Assembly: GCA_018672475.1 (NCBI GenBank)
Contig: JABHFS010000042.1
Location: 1 to 51,498 of the forward strand
Source: Gemmatimonadota bacterium
GTDB lineage: Bacteria; Latescibacterota; UBA2968; UBA8231
DNA length: 51,498 bases
Direction: 5' to 3'
The notes under the pieces were generated by a model. The model did no database searches and was not told where the DNA came from. It worked only from the letters and a program-made list of their open reading frames with translations. The position numbers were made by a program, and so were the translations under genes. This document shows positions 18,481 to 27,432 of this stretch, piece after piece. How positions within the stretch are numbered: the stretch's first letter is position 1; every line of letters begins with the position of its first letter.

Positions 18481-19233
18481 ATGAGCGCAAAGACCCAACT
18501 GAAAAAAAACCGTATAGGCGATTATAAGGCCCATTATCAAACGGATGCCGAGGCGATTGTCGATCCTGAGGCCCTGGATCCGGTGCGTCGGGCTTCCGAA
18601 GATCGGCGTATGGAGACCTTGTTGCGCTTGCTCGAAATGCGTCCGGGTGAGCGCTTGCTCGATATCGGTTGTGGTTCGGGTTGGTTCGGTGATCGCTGTC
18701 AGCGACAAGGAGTGGCGGTTTGGGCGATGGATATTGGCCGCACTGGAGTGGCAGGTGCCAAAGCGCGTTTTCCGCATGCGGGCACCTACCAGGTCGGCGA
18801 TTTGTATTTCTTGCCCTTTGCCAGCGGGAGTTTCGACGCCGTGGTGCTCTCAGAGGTCGTTGAGCATCTCGAAGATATTGACTCGGCGATCGCCGAGGCG
18901 CGGCGCGTCTTGCGACCGGGGGGAAGGTTATTGGTGAGTGTACCCTATCGCGAGACGATTGTCGATCACCTCTGTATTCATTGTAATCAGCTGACGCCGG
19001 CCAATGCTCATCTCCACCGTTTTGACGAGCAGGCTCTCGCCGCGCATTTTCAGCGTCAGAACCTGGAAATCCGCAAAGTGCGGCTGATGACCAATAAATT
19101 ACTCGAAATGGGGGGATTCCCCCGTTTTAGCGCCCGTTGGCCCTACGGGGTTTGGCGGTTGACGGACGGGCTTATGAACAAGCTCGTGCCCAAGCCGGCC
19201 TTTCTGTGCATGTTGGGCGCCACCGGCGTCTGA
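18481..19233 (+). CDS. Class I SAM-dependent methyltransferase
   Basis: The 250-residue protein has motif I LLDIGCGSGWFGD near residue 59, the acidic post-I residue in WAMDIGR, motif II SFDAVVLSEVVEHL and motif III LRPGGRLLVSVPYRE, as in UbiE/methyltransferase 11 proteins. The C-terminal part is basic and hydrophobic. It ends two bases before a polysaccharide flippase and heads a glycan-related gene trio, so a sugar or polyisoprenoid-linked substrate is plausible, but the sequence does not define one. Confidence 0.85.
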   Translation: MSAKTQLKKNRIGDYKAHYQTDAEAIVDPEALDPVRRASEDRRMETLLRLLEMRPGERLLDIGCGSGWFGDRCQRQGVAVWAMDIGRTGVAGAKARFPHAGTYQVGDLYFLPFASGSFDAVVLSEVVEHLEDIDSAIAEARRVLRPGGRLLVSVPYRETIVDHLCIHCNQLTPANAHLHRFDEQALAAHFQRQNLEIRKVRLMTNKLLEMGGFPRFSARWPYGVWRLTDGLMNKLVPKPAFLCMLGATGV

Positions 19234-19235
19234 AA

Positions 19236-20732
19236 ATGGCATCCGGCGGTAGGCTGACCCGCAAGATTGGTATTGTCGCCGTTGGACGGGCGGCGAATGC
19301 GTTGAGCGTATATGCTGTATATGTGTTGGTAGCCCGTGCTTGGCCTTCTGCCGAGTGCGGACTTTTTTTGGCCGTCTGGGTTTTGGGCAACGCATTGATT
19401 CCCGTTTTCCTAATGGGCCTTCCGACTAGCTTGCTCTACTTTTTACCGCGCAGAGAAAATGCAAGACCGTTGGTTGCACAGGCTTTTGCCTGTTTACTGG
19501 TCTCGGCCTTGTTGTTGGTTGGGATCTTGTTCTTGTGGGGGCCTCAGCTATCGGCCTGGCTTCAGCAGGGCACACCGCACGACGAGGTAATCACCTCTTA
19601 TCTACAATTCTTCTTGCCCTATGTTTTTGCCTTGGTCGCGGGTGGTTTTGCCGAGTCGGTGCTGATCGTTGCCAATCGAGAAAACTGGTTGGCCTGGCTG
19701 CAACTGGTGATGGGAACGGGTTTACTTACGGGTGGTTTTGCCGCTCTGTATTTGGGGGTGGGGCCGGATGGGGTATTGGCTCTTTTTTCTTGCTTGGCGA
19801 TTATCCGTCTCTTAGCCGCCAGTTATTTGGTGCGCAGGGCGCTGGGGGCAGGCAAGGGCTGGTTGACGTTGGCCGGCTTCACTGAACTTATGTGTTACAC
19901 CCGGCCGATCGGCTTGAACGATGCGGTAGGCAGTCTTTCACGTTATGTCGATCGTTTCGTGGTGTTGTACTACTTCGCGGCCGGGGCAACTTTTGCCGAG
20001 TATACGCTCGGTGCTTTTGAAGTGCCTATTAGCTTGCTGTTGGCGGGCGTGGTGTCGGTGTTGGTGCCCGAAATTAGCAGGCTTTTTCAGGCGGGGGAGT
20101 TGGGTGAAATCCATGCGCTGTGGCAACGCGCGGTCGTGCGTTTGGCGCTGTTAGTCTTGCCCTTGGCCGCCTTTCTACTTGTCTTCGCCGAGCCGATGAT
20201 CGCTTGGATGTATCCGCAATACGATCGCTCGGTATGGGTTTTTCGTCTCTATTTATTGGTCTTGCCATTACGATGTGCGATATACAATCCGTTGTTAGTC
20301 GGCATGGGCAAGGCGCGCTGGGCTTTATGGGGCAGTCTGGGCGATTTGCTTTGCAATATAGGATTGAGTGTGGCGCTTATTGGTATTTTGCAGAAAAGCG
20401 CGCCTGAGTGGGCCTTTGTCGGCCCGGCGATCGCCACGGTTTCTTCGACCTATCTCCAAGTCTTATTTCTGCTGGCCGCGATTGGCTGGCATTTGCGCTG
20501 GAGCTTGGCAAAATTGTTGCCTTGGGCAAATCTATTGCGAATAGGGGTCGGAGCCGGAGGTGCAGCAGTCGCCAGTCGTTGGGCTACAGCTAGCATGGGG
20601 GGAGAAGTGTCGCAGTTGCTATTGGGGGGCTTGTGTTATGTCGTATTGTTGGGGCTATTGCTCTGGTCGAACCCCGCGGATCGCGGGGTGTTGTCACAGG
20701 TTGTGCGGGCATTAACCAGGTGGGATCGCTAA
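19236..20732 (+). CDS. Wzx-type polysaccharide flippase
   Basis: The 498-residue protein is highly hydrophobic with about 12-14 predicted membrane segments and an MATE/Wzx-like pattern (LTRKIGIVAVGRAANALSVY near the start; IGLNDAVGSLSRYVDRFVVL in the middle). Such proteins move lipid-linked oligosaccharides across the inner membrane. I start it at the ATG at 19236, two bases after the methyltransferase stop; an upstream start would overlap that gene. It is followed after 3 bases by the TMTC-like protein. Confidence 0.8.
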   Translation: MASGGRLTRKIGIVAVGRAANALSVYAVYVLVARAWPSAECGLFLAVWVLGNALIPVFLMGLPTSLLYFLPRRENARPLVAQAFACLLVSALLLVGILFLWGPQLSAWLQQGTPHDEVITSYLQFFLPYVFALVAGGFAESVLIVANRENWLAWLQLVMGTGLLTGGFAALYLGVGPDGVLALFSCLAIIRLLAASYLVRRALGAGKGWLTLAGFTELMCYTRPIGLNDAVGSLSRYVDRFVVLYYFAAGATFAEYTLGAFEVPISLLLAGVVSVLVPEISRLFQAGELGEIHALWQRAVVRLALLVLPLAAFLLVFAEPMIAWMYPQYDRSVWVFRLYLLVLPLRCAIYNPLLVGMGKARWALWGSLGDLLCNIGLSVALIGILQKSAPEWAFVGPAIATVSSTYLQVLFLLAAIGWHLRWSLAKLLPWANLLRIGVGAGGAAVASRWATASMGGEVSQLLLGGLCYVVLLGLLLWSNPADRGVLSQVVRALTRWDR

Positions 20733-20735
20733 GGC

Positions 20736-23276
20736 ATGGAACAAATCGCCAATAGACGCGGTTGGGCGTTGGGGCTGGTCCTGGTCTGTGCTTTGCTCTC
20801 CTACCACAATGTCTTGTGGCACAGCTTCCACTACGACGACGAGCACTCGATCCTCGAAAATCCCCATGTGCGCTCCTTGGCGAATGTGCCGCGATTCTTT
20901 GTTGATCCAGGTGCTTTTTCCGGCATGCCGGAAGCGCGGATGTATCGTCCGCTATTGTTGGTGACCTATGCAGCTAACTATGCACTGGGTGGCTATGCCC
21001 CGATGGGGTGGCATGCCGTAAATCTCCTGCTGCATCTGGTCAATGCCGGATTATTGTGGTCCTTGGCACCGGTGTTGGGCGCTTCCCGCCGAGCGGCGCT
21101 AATCGCCGGTATGCTCTTTGCCGTGCATCCCGTTTTGAGCGAGTCCGTAAATTATGTCAGCAGTCGTTCGTCGTTACTGGCGACCTGTTGTCTGCTCTTG
21201 GCTTTTAAGGGGGTTGGTGCGGTGATCCAAGGAAGGCACCGTGCCTGGTTGTTGGTAGCGGGCACCTACCTCGGAGCGCTGATGGCCAAGTCGATCGCGA
21301 TTGTATTTCCTCCGATACTCGCACTCTTCATGGGGTTAAGTCGTCGCTGGCATAAAAAAGGGCTGCTGGGGCTAACGTTGCTCAGTGGATTTTATGTGGT
21401 AGGCACCAAGGCGATCATCGGCAAGGCACTTTTTGAGCCTGTGCGCGGACCGGTTGAGCAATGGGCCACACAGATCAAGGCCGGGGTATACTATGTGTCG
21501 AAAGCCGCTTTTCCCGTTGGGCTGAGCGTCGAGCCGCAATTTGCAGTAGCAGATAGTTTTTTTTCGCCCCCCGTACTATTCTCTGGGTTATTGCTTCTTT
21601 CGATCGCCTTATTGTGTGCGATGGGACGCCATCGTATCCTGCTGGTTTTGGGCGTTTGCTGGTTTGCTATTGGTCTGTTGCCTTCGGCTTTGGTGCCCCT
21701 GCATGTACTCGTCAATGAACACCGGCTCTATCTGCCAATGGCGGGTTGGGCACTGGCGGTTGCCGCCTTGTTAGATCGGGTACAACTCGGCCGTATTTGG
21801 CTAGTGGTCTTATTGCTGCTGATGGCGCTCACGGTACAGCGCAACGAGGTCTGGCGCGACGAGGTGACGCTTTGGCGCGATGCGGTAGCGAAAGGCGGAC
21901 ATATGGCGCGACCGCACGTCAACTTGGGGAAGGCGTTGTTGCAACAGGGTGAGTTGGAAGAGGCGATAGCGGTAAGTCATAAGGCGCTGGCTATCGAGCC
22001 ACAACTCGAAAGGGCGCACTACAATATCGGCACGGCCTATTTGCGACAGGAGCGATATGAATTAGCTAAGGCCCATCTTCGCCGTGCCCTGGAAATTCGC
22101 CCAGATATGTTGCCGGCGCTAAACAATTTGGGCAATATCTATCAACAACAGGGTGTATGGCAGCAGGCTCTTGGCGTGTATCGCAAGGCACTGGCGATAC
22201 AGGAACACGCCTCGATCTATCACAATATCGGCAACTGCTTCCTCAATGCGGGTTTTGCGGATTCGGCTCGGGTTTATTTTCGCCAAGCTCTCGGTGCCGA
22301 CCCGCAAATGCGCGAAGCCTATAAAGGACTCGCTAAAGCTTGTCGAGCAGATGACCGGCTGCAGTCTGCGGTGGAGGCATTGAACGAAGCACTGCTTAGA
22401 TGGCCACGGGACACTCTGTTCCTGCTGATGCGTGGGGATGCGCTGGCGGCGCTTGGGCACGAGGGGGAGGCTGTGACCTCATATAGGAGAGCGGGGTGGG
22501 GAGAGGCTGAATCCTGGCAACAACTCGGGGCCGAAGCCCTTAAGCGGGGCAACGGGCAGGATGCGCATACTTATTTCACGCGGTCCCTCGCATTGGCTGA
22601 TGATGCGGCCGTGCGCAATGGGTTGGGGATGGCCCAGCTCGAATTGGGCCAGGTAAAAGAGGCCTTACAGACTTTTCGCGAAGCGGCTCGACAGGATCCG
22701 CAAAACGCTACCGCCTTCGGCAATATCGGCCGGGTAAATTTGCGCTACGGTCGTCATCTCGAAGCCATCGCCTCACTCGAAAGAGCGGTTGAACTGGAAC
22801 CCGAGGAGGGGCACCTGCATGGCCTGTTAGCGCAAGCCCTAGAGCAAGCGGGGAAAGGACCCGCGGCGGTAGCAGCCTATAATCGGGCGATAGATCTGGA
22901 TCCGGGGAAGGGAGAATATTACCATAACCTGGGGTATCTATACGCTCAAGAAGGCAGGGTATCGGAGGCAGAGGATTTGTATAAAAAAGCGTTGGCGCGC
23001 AACCCGCACCAGGCTGAAGCGCACTTCAATCTAGGCGGGCTCTATTTAGATAGAGGGTCGATTGACGAAGCGCTTGCAGCTTATACTGCGGCATTGGCGC
23101 TGCGGCCGGCTTACGCGGACGCGCTGATTAACCAGGCCTCCGCGTATTTGCAATTGCACCAGGACGAACAGGCTATTGTTGCCTATCGCCAGGCTTTGCG
23201 TTTGCAATTGCAGCCGGCGATCCGCCAACGTATTGAGCAACAATTAGCCGCGTTGGAAGCTGCCAGAAAGCGCTAG
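20736..23276 (+). CDS. TMTC-like GT-C glycosyltransferase with 13 TPRs
   Basis: The 846-residue protein joins a multi-pass membrane domain (about residues 1-370) to a tetratricopeptide array (about 388-840; I count 13 units of 34 residues). The membrane half resembles GT-C transferases: an early lumenal DD motif (FHYDDEHSIL), PLLLVTYAANYALGG and the segment HPVLSESVNYVSSRSSLL. The same architecture occurs in animal TMTC protein O-mannosyltransferases. I infer transfer of a sugar from a polyprenyl donor to an exported protein or glycan, with TPRs recruiting the target. It follows the flippase in an operon. Its stop overlaps that of the minus-strand 23273-23566 gene. Confidence 0.8.
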   Translation: MEQIANRRGWALGLVLVCALLSYHNVLWHSFHYDDEHSILENPHVRSLANVPRFFVDPGAFSGMPEARMYRPLLLVTYAANYALGGYAPMGWHAVNLLLHLVNAGLLWSLAPVLGASRRAALIAGMLFAVHPVLSESVNYVSSRSSLLATCCLLLAFKGVGAVIQGRHRAWLLVAGTYLGALMAKSIAIVFPPILALFMGLSRRWHKKGLLGLTLLSGFYVVGTKAIIGKALFEPVRGPVEQWATQIKAGVYYVSKAAFPVGLSVEPQFAVADSFFSPPVLFSGLLLLSIALLCAMGRHRILLVLGVCWFAIGLLPSALVPLHVLVNEHRLYLPMAGWALAVAALLDRVQLGRIWLVVLLLLMALTVQRNEVWRDEVTLWRDAVAKGGHMARPHVNLGKALLQQGELEEAIAVSHKALAIEPQLERAHYNIGTAYLRQERYELAKAHLRRALEIRPDMLPALNNLGNIYQQQGVWQQALGVYRKALAIQEHASIYHNIGNCFLNAGFADSARVYFRQALGADPQMREAYKGLAKACRADDRLQSAVEALNEALLRWPRDTLFLLMRGDALAALGHEGEAVTSYRRAGWGEAESWQQLGAEALKRGNGQDAHTYFTRSLALADDAAVRNGLGMAQLELGQVKEALQTFREAARQDPQNATAFGNIGRVNLRYGRHLEAIASLERAVELEPEEGHLHGLLAQALEQAGKGPAAVAAYNRAIDLDPGKGEYYHNLGYLYAQEGRVSEAEDLYKKALARNPHQAEAHFNLGGLYLDRGSIDEALAAYTAALALRPAYADALINQASAYLQLHQDEQAIVAYRQALRLQLQPAIRQRIEQQLAALEAARKR

Positions 23277-23566
23277 TCGCCCGCTAAAAGTGCGGAAGAT
23301 ATTTCGTCCCATTCCGCGGACAGTTCGGCTTTGCTGTGGGGTTTATCGGCTCGTTTATACCAATAACCGGCATTGCTTTCGTCGCCTTCTACCCGGTGTA
23401 GATAAGCGTGGACCCAGGCTCCGATGGGATCGGGTTGCTGTTGTGCGAGTTCGTGGGCTTTGTCCCATTGGCCTTTGGCGTCATACCAAAGGGCTTGCAA
23501 GGCAGAGCTGGTTGCAGCGGGTGGGGTGTCGGCCGCGATACTGGCCTTAAAGGTTTCAAGATTCAT
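23273..23566 (-). CDS. Small hypothetical TPR-like protein
   Basis: A 97-residue protein (MNLETFKASIAADTPPAA start) with helical repeats such as ALQALWYDAKGQWDKAHELA and AWVHAYLHRVEGDE, resembling TPR/Sel1-like folds and a small conserved bacterial family of unknown function. GGAGG precedes ATG 23566, so I reject the upstream start at 23596. Its stop codon overlaps the end of the convergent TPR protein within a CTAG. Confidence 0.6.
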   Translation of the reverse strand: MNLETFKASIAADTPPAATSSALQALWYDAKGQWDKAHELAQQQPDPIGAWVHAYLHRVEGDESNAGYWYKRADKPHSKAELSAEWDEISSALLAGD

Positions 23567-23725
23567 TATCGAGCCTCCATTATTGATTATGGCCAAGTAT
23601 TGGCGCTTTTAATATAGGCATAAGCGAGGCAATGGCCCACCGGTCTATTCCTTGCCAGATCACAGTGTTAGCATCTATATTTACAGACTATAAATAGCTA
23701 TAGAACAAGGAATTGGCGCAAAGAT

Positions 23726-25024
23726 ATGAGTGATTCAATAGGTGTTGGATTAATAGGTTTCGGCACAGTCGGTAGCGGAGTTGTCGAGTTGTTGCAAGAT
23801 GCGCCTTCGTCGATGCGGCGGCGCAAACACATAGATTTTTCTCTGCAACGGATTGCGGTCCGCGACCTCAAAAAAACACGCCGAACGAGCATTGACCCGG
23901 CTTTGCTGACGGCGAATGCAGAGGAAGTGGTCGCCGACCCAGCGGTGCAACTGGTGGTCGAATTGACCGGCGCTGCCGGGGCTTTCGACTGGGTAAGCGA
24001 GGCGTTGCGACAGGGTAAGGATGTCGTAACGGCGAACAAGGCGATGCTGGCCGAGCGGGGCGAGGAGCTTTTCGAGCTTGCTCTGGCCAATGGAGCGGAC
24101 CTGATGTTTGAAGCCAGCGTCGCCGGCGGCATACCGATCATCCGTTCGTTGCGCAATGGTTTGGTAGCCAACCGAGTCGAGTCGCTCTACGGTATTCTCA
24201 ATGGCACGACCAATTATATTCTCACGCGCATGAGTCGGGGAGAAGGCGACTACGCCGATATTCTCAAAGACGCGCAAGACCAAGGCTATGCCGAGCCGGA
24301 TCCGACGATGGATGTCAGCGGTATGGACGCGGCGCAAAAACTGGCGATTCTTTGCCGTATCGCCTTCCACAGCACGGGCACCGGCAGCGATGTCTTTTGC
24401 GAAGGCATTGAGTGCATCGAAAAGAGCGATATCGAATACGCGCGCGAGCTGGGCTATGTAATTAAGTTGTTGGCCATCGCCAAACAGCAAAATGGCAGCG
24501 TCGAGGCCAGGGTACATCCGGCGATGGTGCCTGTCGATTCGCTACTAGCCAATATACACGACGAATTCAACGCCATACAAGTGCAGGGGTCTGCGGTGGG
24601 GCCGCAGGTTTTTTCCGGTCGCGGAGCCGGGCAGATGCCGACCGCGAGTGCAGTTGTTGCGGATATGGTCGAATTGCTCGAACGCAAGGTGGCTGGGGCT
24701 GGCACGGCGATTGGCGATATGATCCTGGGCGAGGAGGCGGTTGCCATTGCTTCTGTGGCGGCTGTTGAGATGCGCTATTTCCTGCGCGCATTGGTCTCGG
24801 ATCAGCCTGGAGTGCTGGAGCGGATTGCACGCATTTTGTCCGAGGAAAAAATCAGTATCGCTTCGGTGCTGCAGAAAGAGCGCGACCTACACGGTGGATC
24901 GGTACCTCTGGTAATCGTCACCCACGAGGCAAGCGAGGCCGCAATGCAGCGGGCGCTTGCTCAGATCAGCACCTTGGATGCGGTGCAGGGAGCGGTAAAG
25001 CTGATTCGAATGGAGGATCTCTAA
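23726..25024 (+). CDS. hom: Homoserine dehydrogenase
   Basis: The 432-residue enzyme reduces aspartate semialdehyde to homoserine with NAD(P)H. N-terminal nucleotide-binding motif: GLIGFGTVGSGVVELLQ. The middle has the substrate-binding ANKAMLAERGEELFEL and GILNGTTNYILTRM segments and PDPTMDVSGMDAAQKLAIL. A C-terminal ACT domain (about 350-430, with DQPGVLERIARILSEE) suggests threonine feedback. It is directly followed by the putative homoserine kinase (GTG start one base after the TAA) and then asd, forming a threonine-branch operon. AAGGA lies about 12 bases before the start. Confidence 0.95.
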   Translation: MSDSIGVGLIGFGTVGSGVVELLQDAPSSMRRRKHIDFSLQRIAVRDLKKTRRTSIDPALLTANAEEVVADPAVQLVVELTGAAGAFDWVSEALRQGKDVVTANKAMLAERGEELFELALANGADLMFEASVAGGIPIIRSLRNGLVANRVESLYGILNGTTNYILTRMSRGEGDYADILKDAQDQGYAEPDPTMDVSGMDAAQKLAILCRIAFHSTGTGSDVFCEGIECIEKSDIEYARELGYVIKLLAIAKQQNGSVEARVHPAMVPVDSLLANIHDEFNAIQVQGSAVGPQVFSGRGAGQMPTASAVVADMVELLERKVAGAGTAIGDMILGEEAVAIASVAAVEMRYFLRALVSDQPGVLERIARILSEEKISIASVLQKERDLHGGSVPLVIVTHEASEAAMQRALAQISTLDAVQGAVKLIRMEDL

Positions 25025-26212
25025 GTGAAGTATATGGTGCTGGTGCCCGACGGAGCAGCTGACTACCCGCTCGACGAACTTGGTGGGCAGACGCCATTGG
25101 AGGCGGCCCAGACCCCGAATATGGATCGCTTGGCTCGGGAAGGTGTCGGCGGGATGGTGCAGATGATCCCAGCCGAGCGCCCGCCCGGCAGCGATGTCGG
25201 CAATCTCGAGATCTTTGGCTACGACACTCGGGTCCACTATACCGGCCGTTCGCCTTTGGAGGCGGCGAGTATGGGCGTTGACCTTGGCGCGGAGGGCATC
25301 GCTTTCCGCATGAATCTTATTTATCGTGAGGGCGATACGCTCATTGACTATAGCGCCGGCCATATCGAAAGCGAAGAAGCCGGCGAGTTGGTCGCAGAAT
25401 TGGCGGCCGAGTTGGGGCAAGAGCATATTCGCCTGTACCCCGGCGTGCAGTACCGCCATTTGTTGGTCTATGACAATGCGCCGGAACAGTTGCTATCCTA
25501 TCCACCTCACGATATTATGGACCAGTCGATCTCGGCGCATTTGCCCGCAGGCAAAGGGCAAGAGAAAATTCGCGTGCTGATGGAGGCTGCCGAACCGATC
25601 CTTGCCGCCTCACCAGTCAATGCCGCCCGCATCGCCCGTGGGGAAAGGCCGGCAAATGCCATTTGGCTCTGGGGCTCTGGGCGAGCGCTGACATTGCAGA
25701 CCATTCCGCAGCGCTTCGGCATCAGCGGTGGGGTAATCTCGGCGGTGGACTTGGTGCGTGGAATCGGCAAGAGCGCCGGCCTTGAGGTAATCGAGGTGCC
25801 GGACATAACAGGCTATCTCGATACAAATTTCGAAGGCAAGGCCGAATACGCCTTAGCCGCATTGACACAGGGCGATTTTGTCTATGTGCACGTCGAGGCA
25901 CCAGATGAAGCGGGGCACAATGGCGATGTGCAGGCCAAAGTGAAGGCTATTGAGGATTTCGACGGCAGGGTCGTGGCGCCGATTTTGGCGGGGCTCGATC
26001 GCATTGGTCCTTGTCGTATATTGATGGCACCGGACCACCGCACGCCGATTGCGCTGCGCACTCACAGTCGGGACCCGGTGCCCTTTGTACTGTGGGGAAC
26101 CGATGCCGAGCCGGACGCCATGGTGGCCTATGGCGAAAAACCGGCCGAACAGGGCAGCATGCAGGTAGGCCACGGGCATCTTTTGATGCAATATTTGATG
26201 GCAAACGACTAA
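25025..26212 (+). CDS. ApgM-like protein, proposed homoserine kinase
   Basis: The 395-residue protein belongs to the alkaline-phosphatase-like cofactor-independent phosphoglycerate mutase family (MVLVPDGAADYPLDELGG, GSDVGNLEIFGYD, FVYVHVEAPDEAGHNGD, ILMAPDHRTPI). A subgroup of this family, usually beside threonine genes, is annotated as a proposed homoserine kinase. Here it sits between hom and asd, with a GTG start immediately after hom, and no ThrB-type GHMP kinase is seen. I favour the homoserine kinase role, but phosphoglycerate mutase remains an alternative and sequence alone does not decide. Confidence 0.78.
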   Translation: MKYMVLVPDGAADYPLDELGGQTPLEAAQTPNMDRLAREGVGGMVQMIPAERPPGSDVGNLEIFGYDTRVHYTGRSPLEAASMGVDLGAEGIAFRMNLIYREGDTLIDYSAGHIESEEAGELVAELAAELGQEHIRLYPGVQYRHLLVYDNAPEQLLSYPPHDIMDQSISAHLPAGKGQEKIRVLMEAAEPILAASPVNAARIARGERPANAIWLWGSGRALTLQTIPQRFGISGGVISAVDLVRGIGKSAGLEVIEVPDITGYLDTNFEGKAEYALAALTQGDFVYVHVEAPDEAGHNGDVQAKVKAIEDFDGRVVAPILAGLDRIGPCRILMAPDHRTPIALRTHSRDPVPFVLWGTDAEPDAMVAYGEKPAEQGSMQVGHGHLLMQYLMAND

Positions 26213-26243
26213 AATATAGAATAGGGGCAGTTCGGGAATAACG

Positions 26244-27275
26244 ATGACGAAAAAATACAATGTAGCGATTATGGGGGCGACGGGCGCGGTTGGCCAGGTG
26301 ATGATGGAGATTTTCGCCGAGCGCAGCTTTCCCTTAGGTGAATTGCGGCTTCTGGCTTCAGCGCGCTCGGCAGGTCGTCAAATCGAGTTCGGTGACGAGT
26401 CGATCGAAGTGCGGGAACTCAAAGAGGATTCGTTCACGGGCATCGATATCGTTCTGGCGTCGGCGGGCGGGTCCTTGAGCAAGCGATTCAACCCGCATGC
26501 AGTGGCGGCGGGAGCGGTGGTCGTCGACAATACCTCGGCCTATCGCATGGATCCGCAGGTACCCCTGGTCGTGCCCGAAATCAATCCCGGAGATCTGCAG
26601 GCGCATCAAGGGATAATCGCCAACCCCAATTGTTCGACGATTATCATGGATGTCGTGGTCTGGCCGCTATATCAGCGCTGCAAGGTCAAAAGGATTGTCG
26701 TATCGACCTATCAGGCGGTAAGCGGAGCCGGCGCGCGTGCGATGGAGGAATTAGCGCAGCAGACGCGGCAGGTGCTGGCCGGTGAGGATACTGCGCCGGT
26801 CGAGTTGCCGCATCAGATCGCCTTTAATCTGTTTTCGCACAACTCGGATATCGGGCCCGAAGGTTATTGCGAAGAAGAGATGAAGATGATCCGCGAGACC
26901 CATAAAATGTTCCACGACGACGAGCTACAAATGACGGCGACGACGATTCGCGTGCCTGTGATGCGCGCCCACTCGGAGGCGATCAACCTGGAATTTACCG
27001 AAGCTTTTTCGGCGGATGATGCGCGCGAGATTTTGGCCGAGGCACCGGGAGTCACCATTGTTGACGAGCCCGAGCAGAACCATTTTCCGATGCCGATCGA
27101 GGCTTCGGGACTCGATGACGTATTGGTCGGGCGTATCCGCCAGGATATTTCTCGGCCGGAGGGAACGGGCCTAGATCTATGGGTTAGCGGTGATCAGTTG
27201 CGCAAAGGGGCGGCACTGAATGCGGTGCAGATCGCCGAAGCCTTGATTGAGGGGAACTTGCTTAAGTCGGCCTAA
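26244..27275 (+). CDS. asd: Aspartate-semialdehyde dehydrogenase
   Basis: The 343-residue enzyme reduces aspartyl phosphate to aspartate semialdehyde, the branch point for lysine, threonine and methionine. It shows the nucleotide motif MGATGAVGQVMMEIF, the active-site cysteine in NPNCSTIIMD, and the later catalytic His in IRVPVMRAHSEAINLEF. It is the third gene of the operon and is followed by an intrinsic terminator. The order hom-kinase-asd suggests common control of threonine synthesis. Confidence 0.95.
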   Translation: MTKKYNVAIMGATGAVGQVMMEIFAERSFPLGELRLLASARSAGRQIEFGDESIEVRELKEDSFTGIDIVLASAGGSLSKRFNPHAVAAGAVVVDNTSAYRMDPQVPLVVPEINPGDLQAHQGIIANPNCSTIIMDVVVWPLYQRCKVKRIVVSTYQAVSGAGARAMEELAQQTRQVLAGEDTAPVELPHQIAFNLFSHNSDIGPEGYCEEEMKMIRETHKMFHDDELQMTATTIRVPVMRAHSEAINLEFTEAFSADDAREILAEAPGVTIVDEPEQNHFPMPIEASGLDDVLVGRIRQDISRPEGTGLDLWVSGDQLRKGAALNAVQIAEALIEGNLLKSA

Positions 27276-27324
27276 ACGCTAGCTGGCTTGAGAGCCAGAA
27301 ATAGAAAGCGGTAGCCAGTTATAT

Positions 27325-27354
27325 AAAACCGTCGGAATTTTCCCCGGCGGTTTT
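27325..27354 (+). terminator. Terminator of the threonine operon
   Basis: AAAACCGTCGG pairs with CCGGCGGTTTT around an 8-base loop, followed by ATATTTTATT, about 50 bases after the asd stop. The A-rich opposite side may also serve the convergent M20 gene. Confidence 0.85.
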
Positions 27355-27432
27355 ATATTTTATTGCGCCGGACCGCTCTTTAACGGTGAAGGAGCGATGG
27401 CTGATCTGAGGGGGGAAGTGGCAGGGGCGGAG

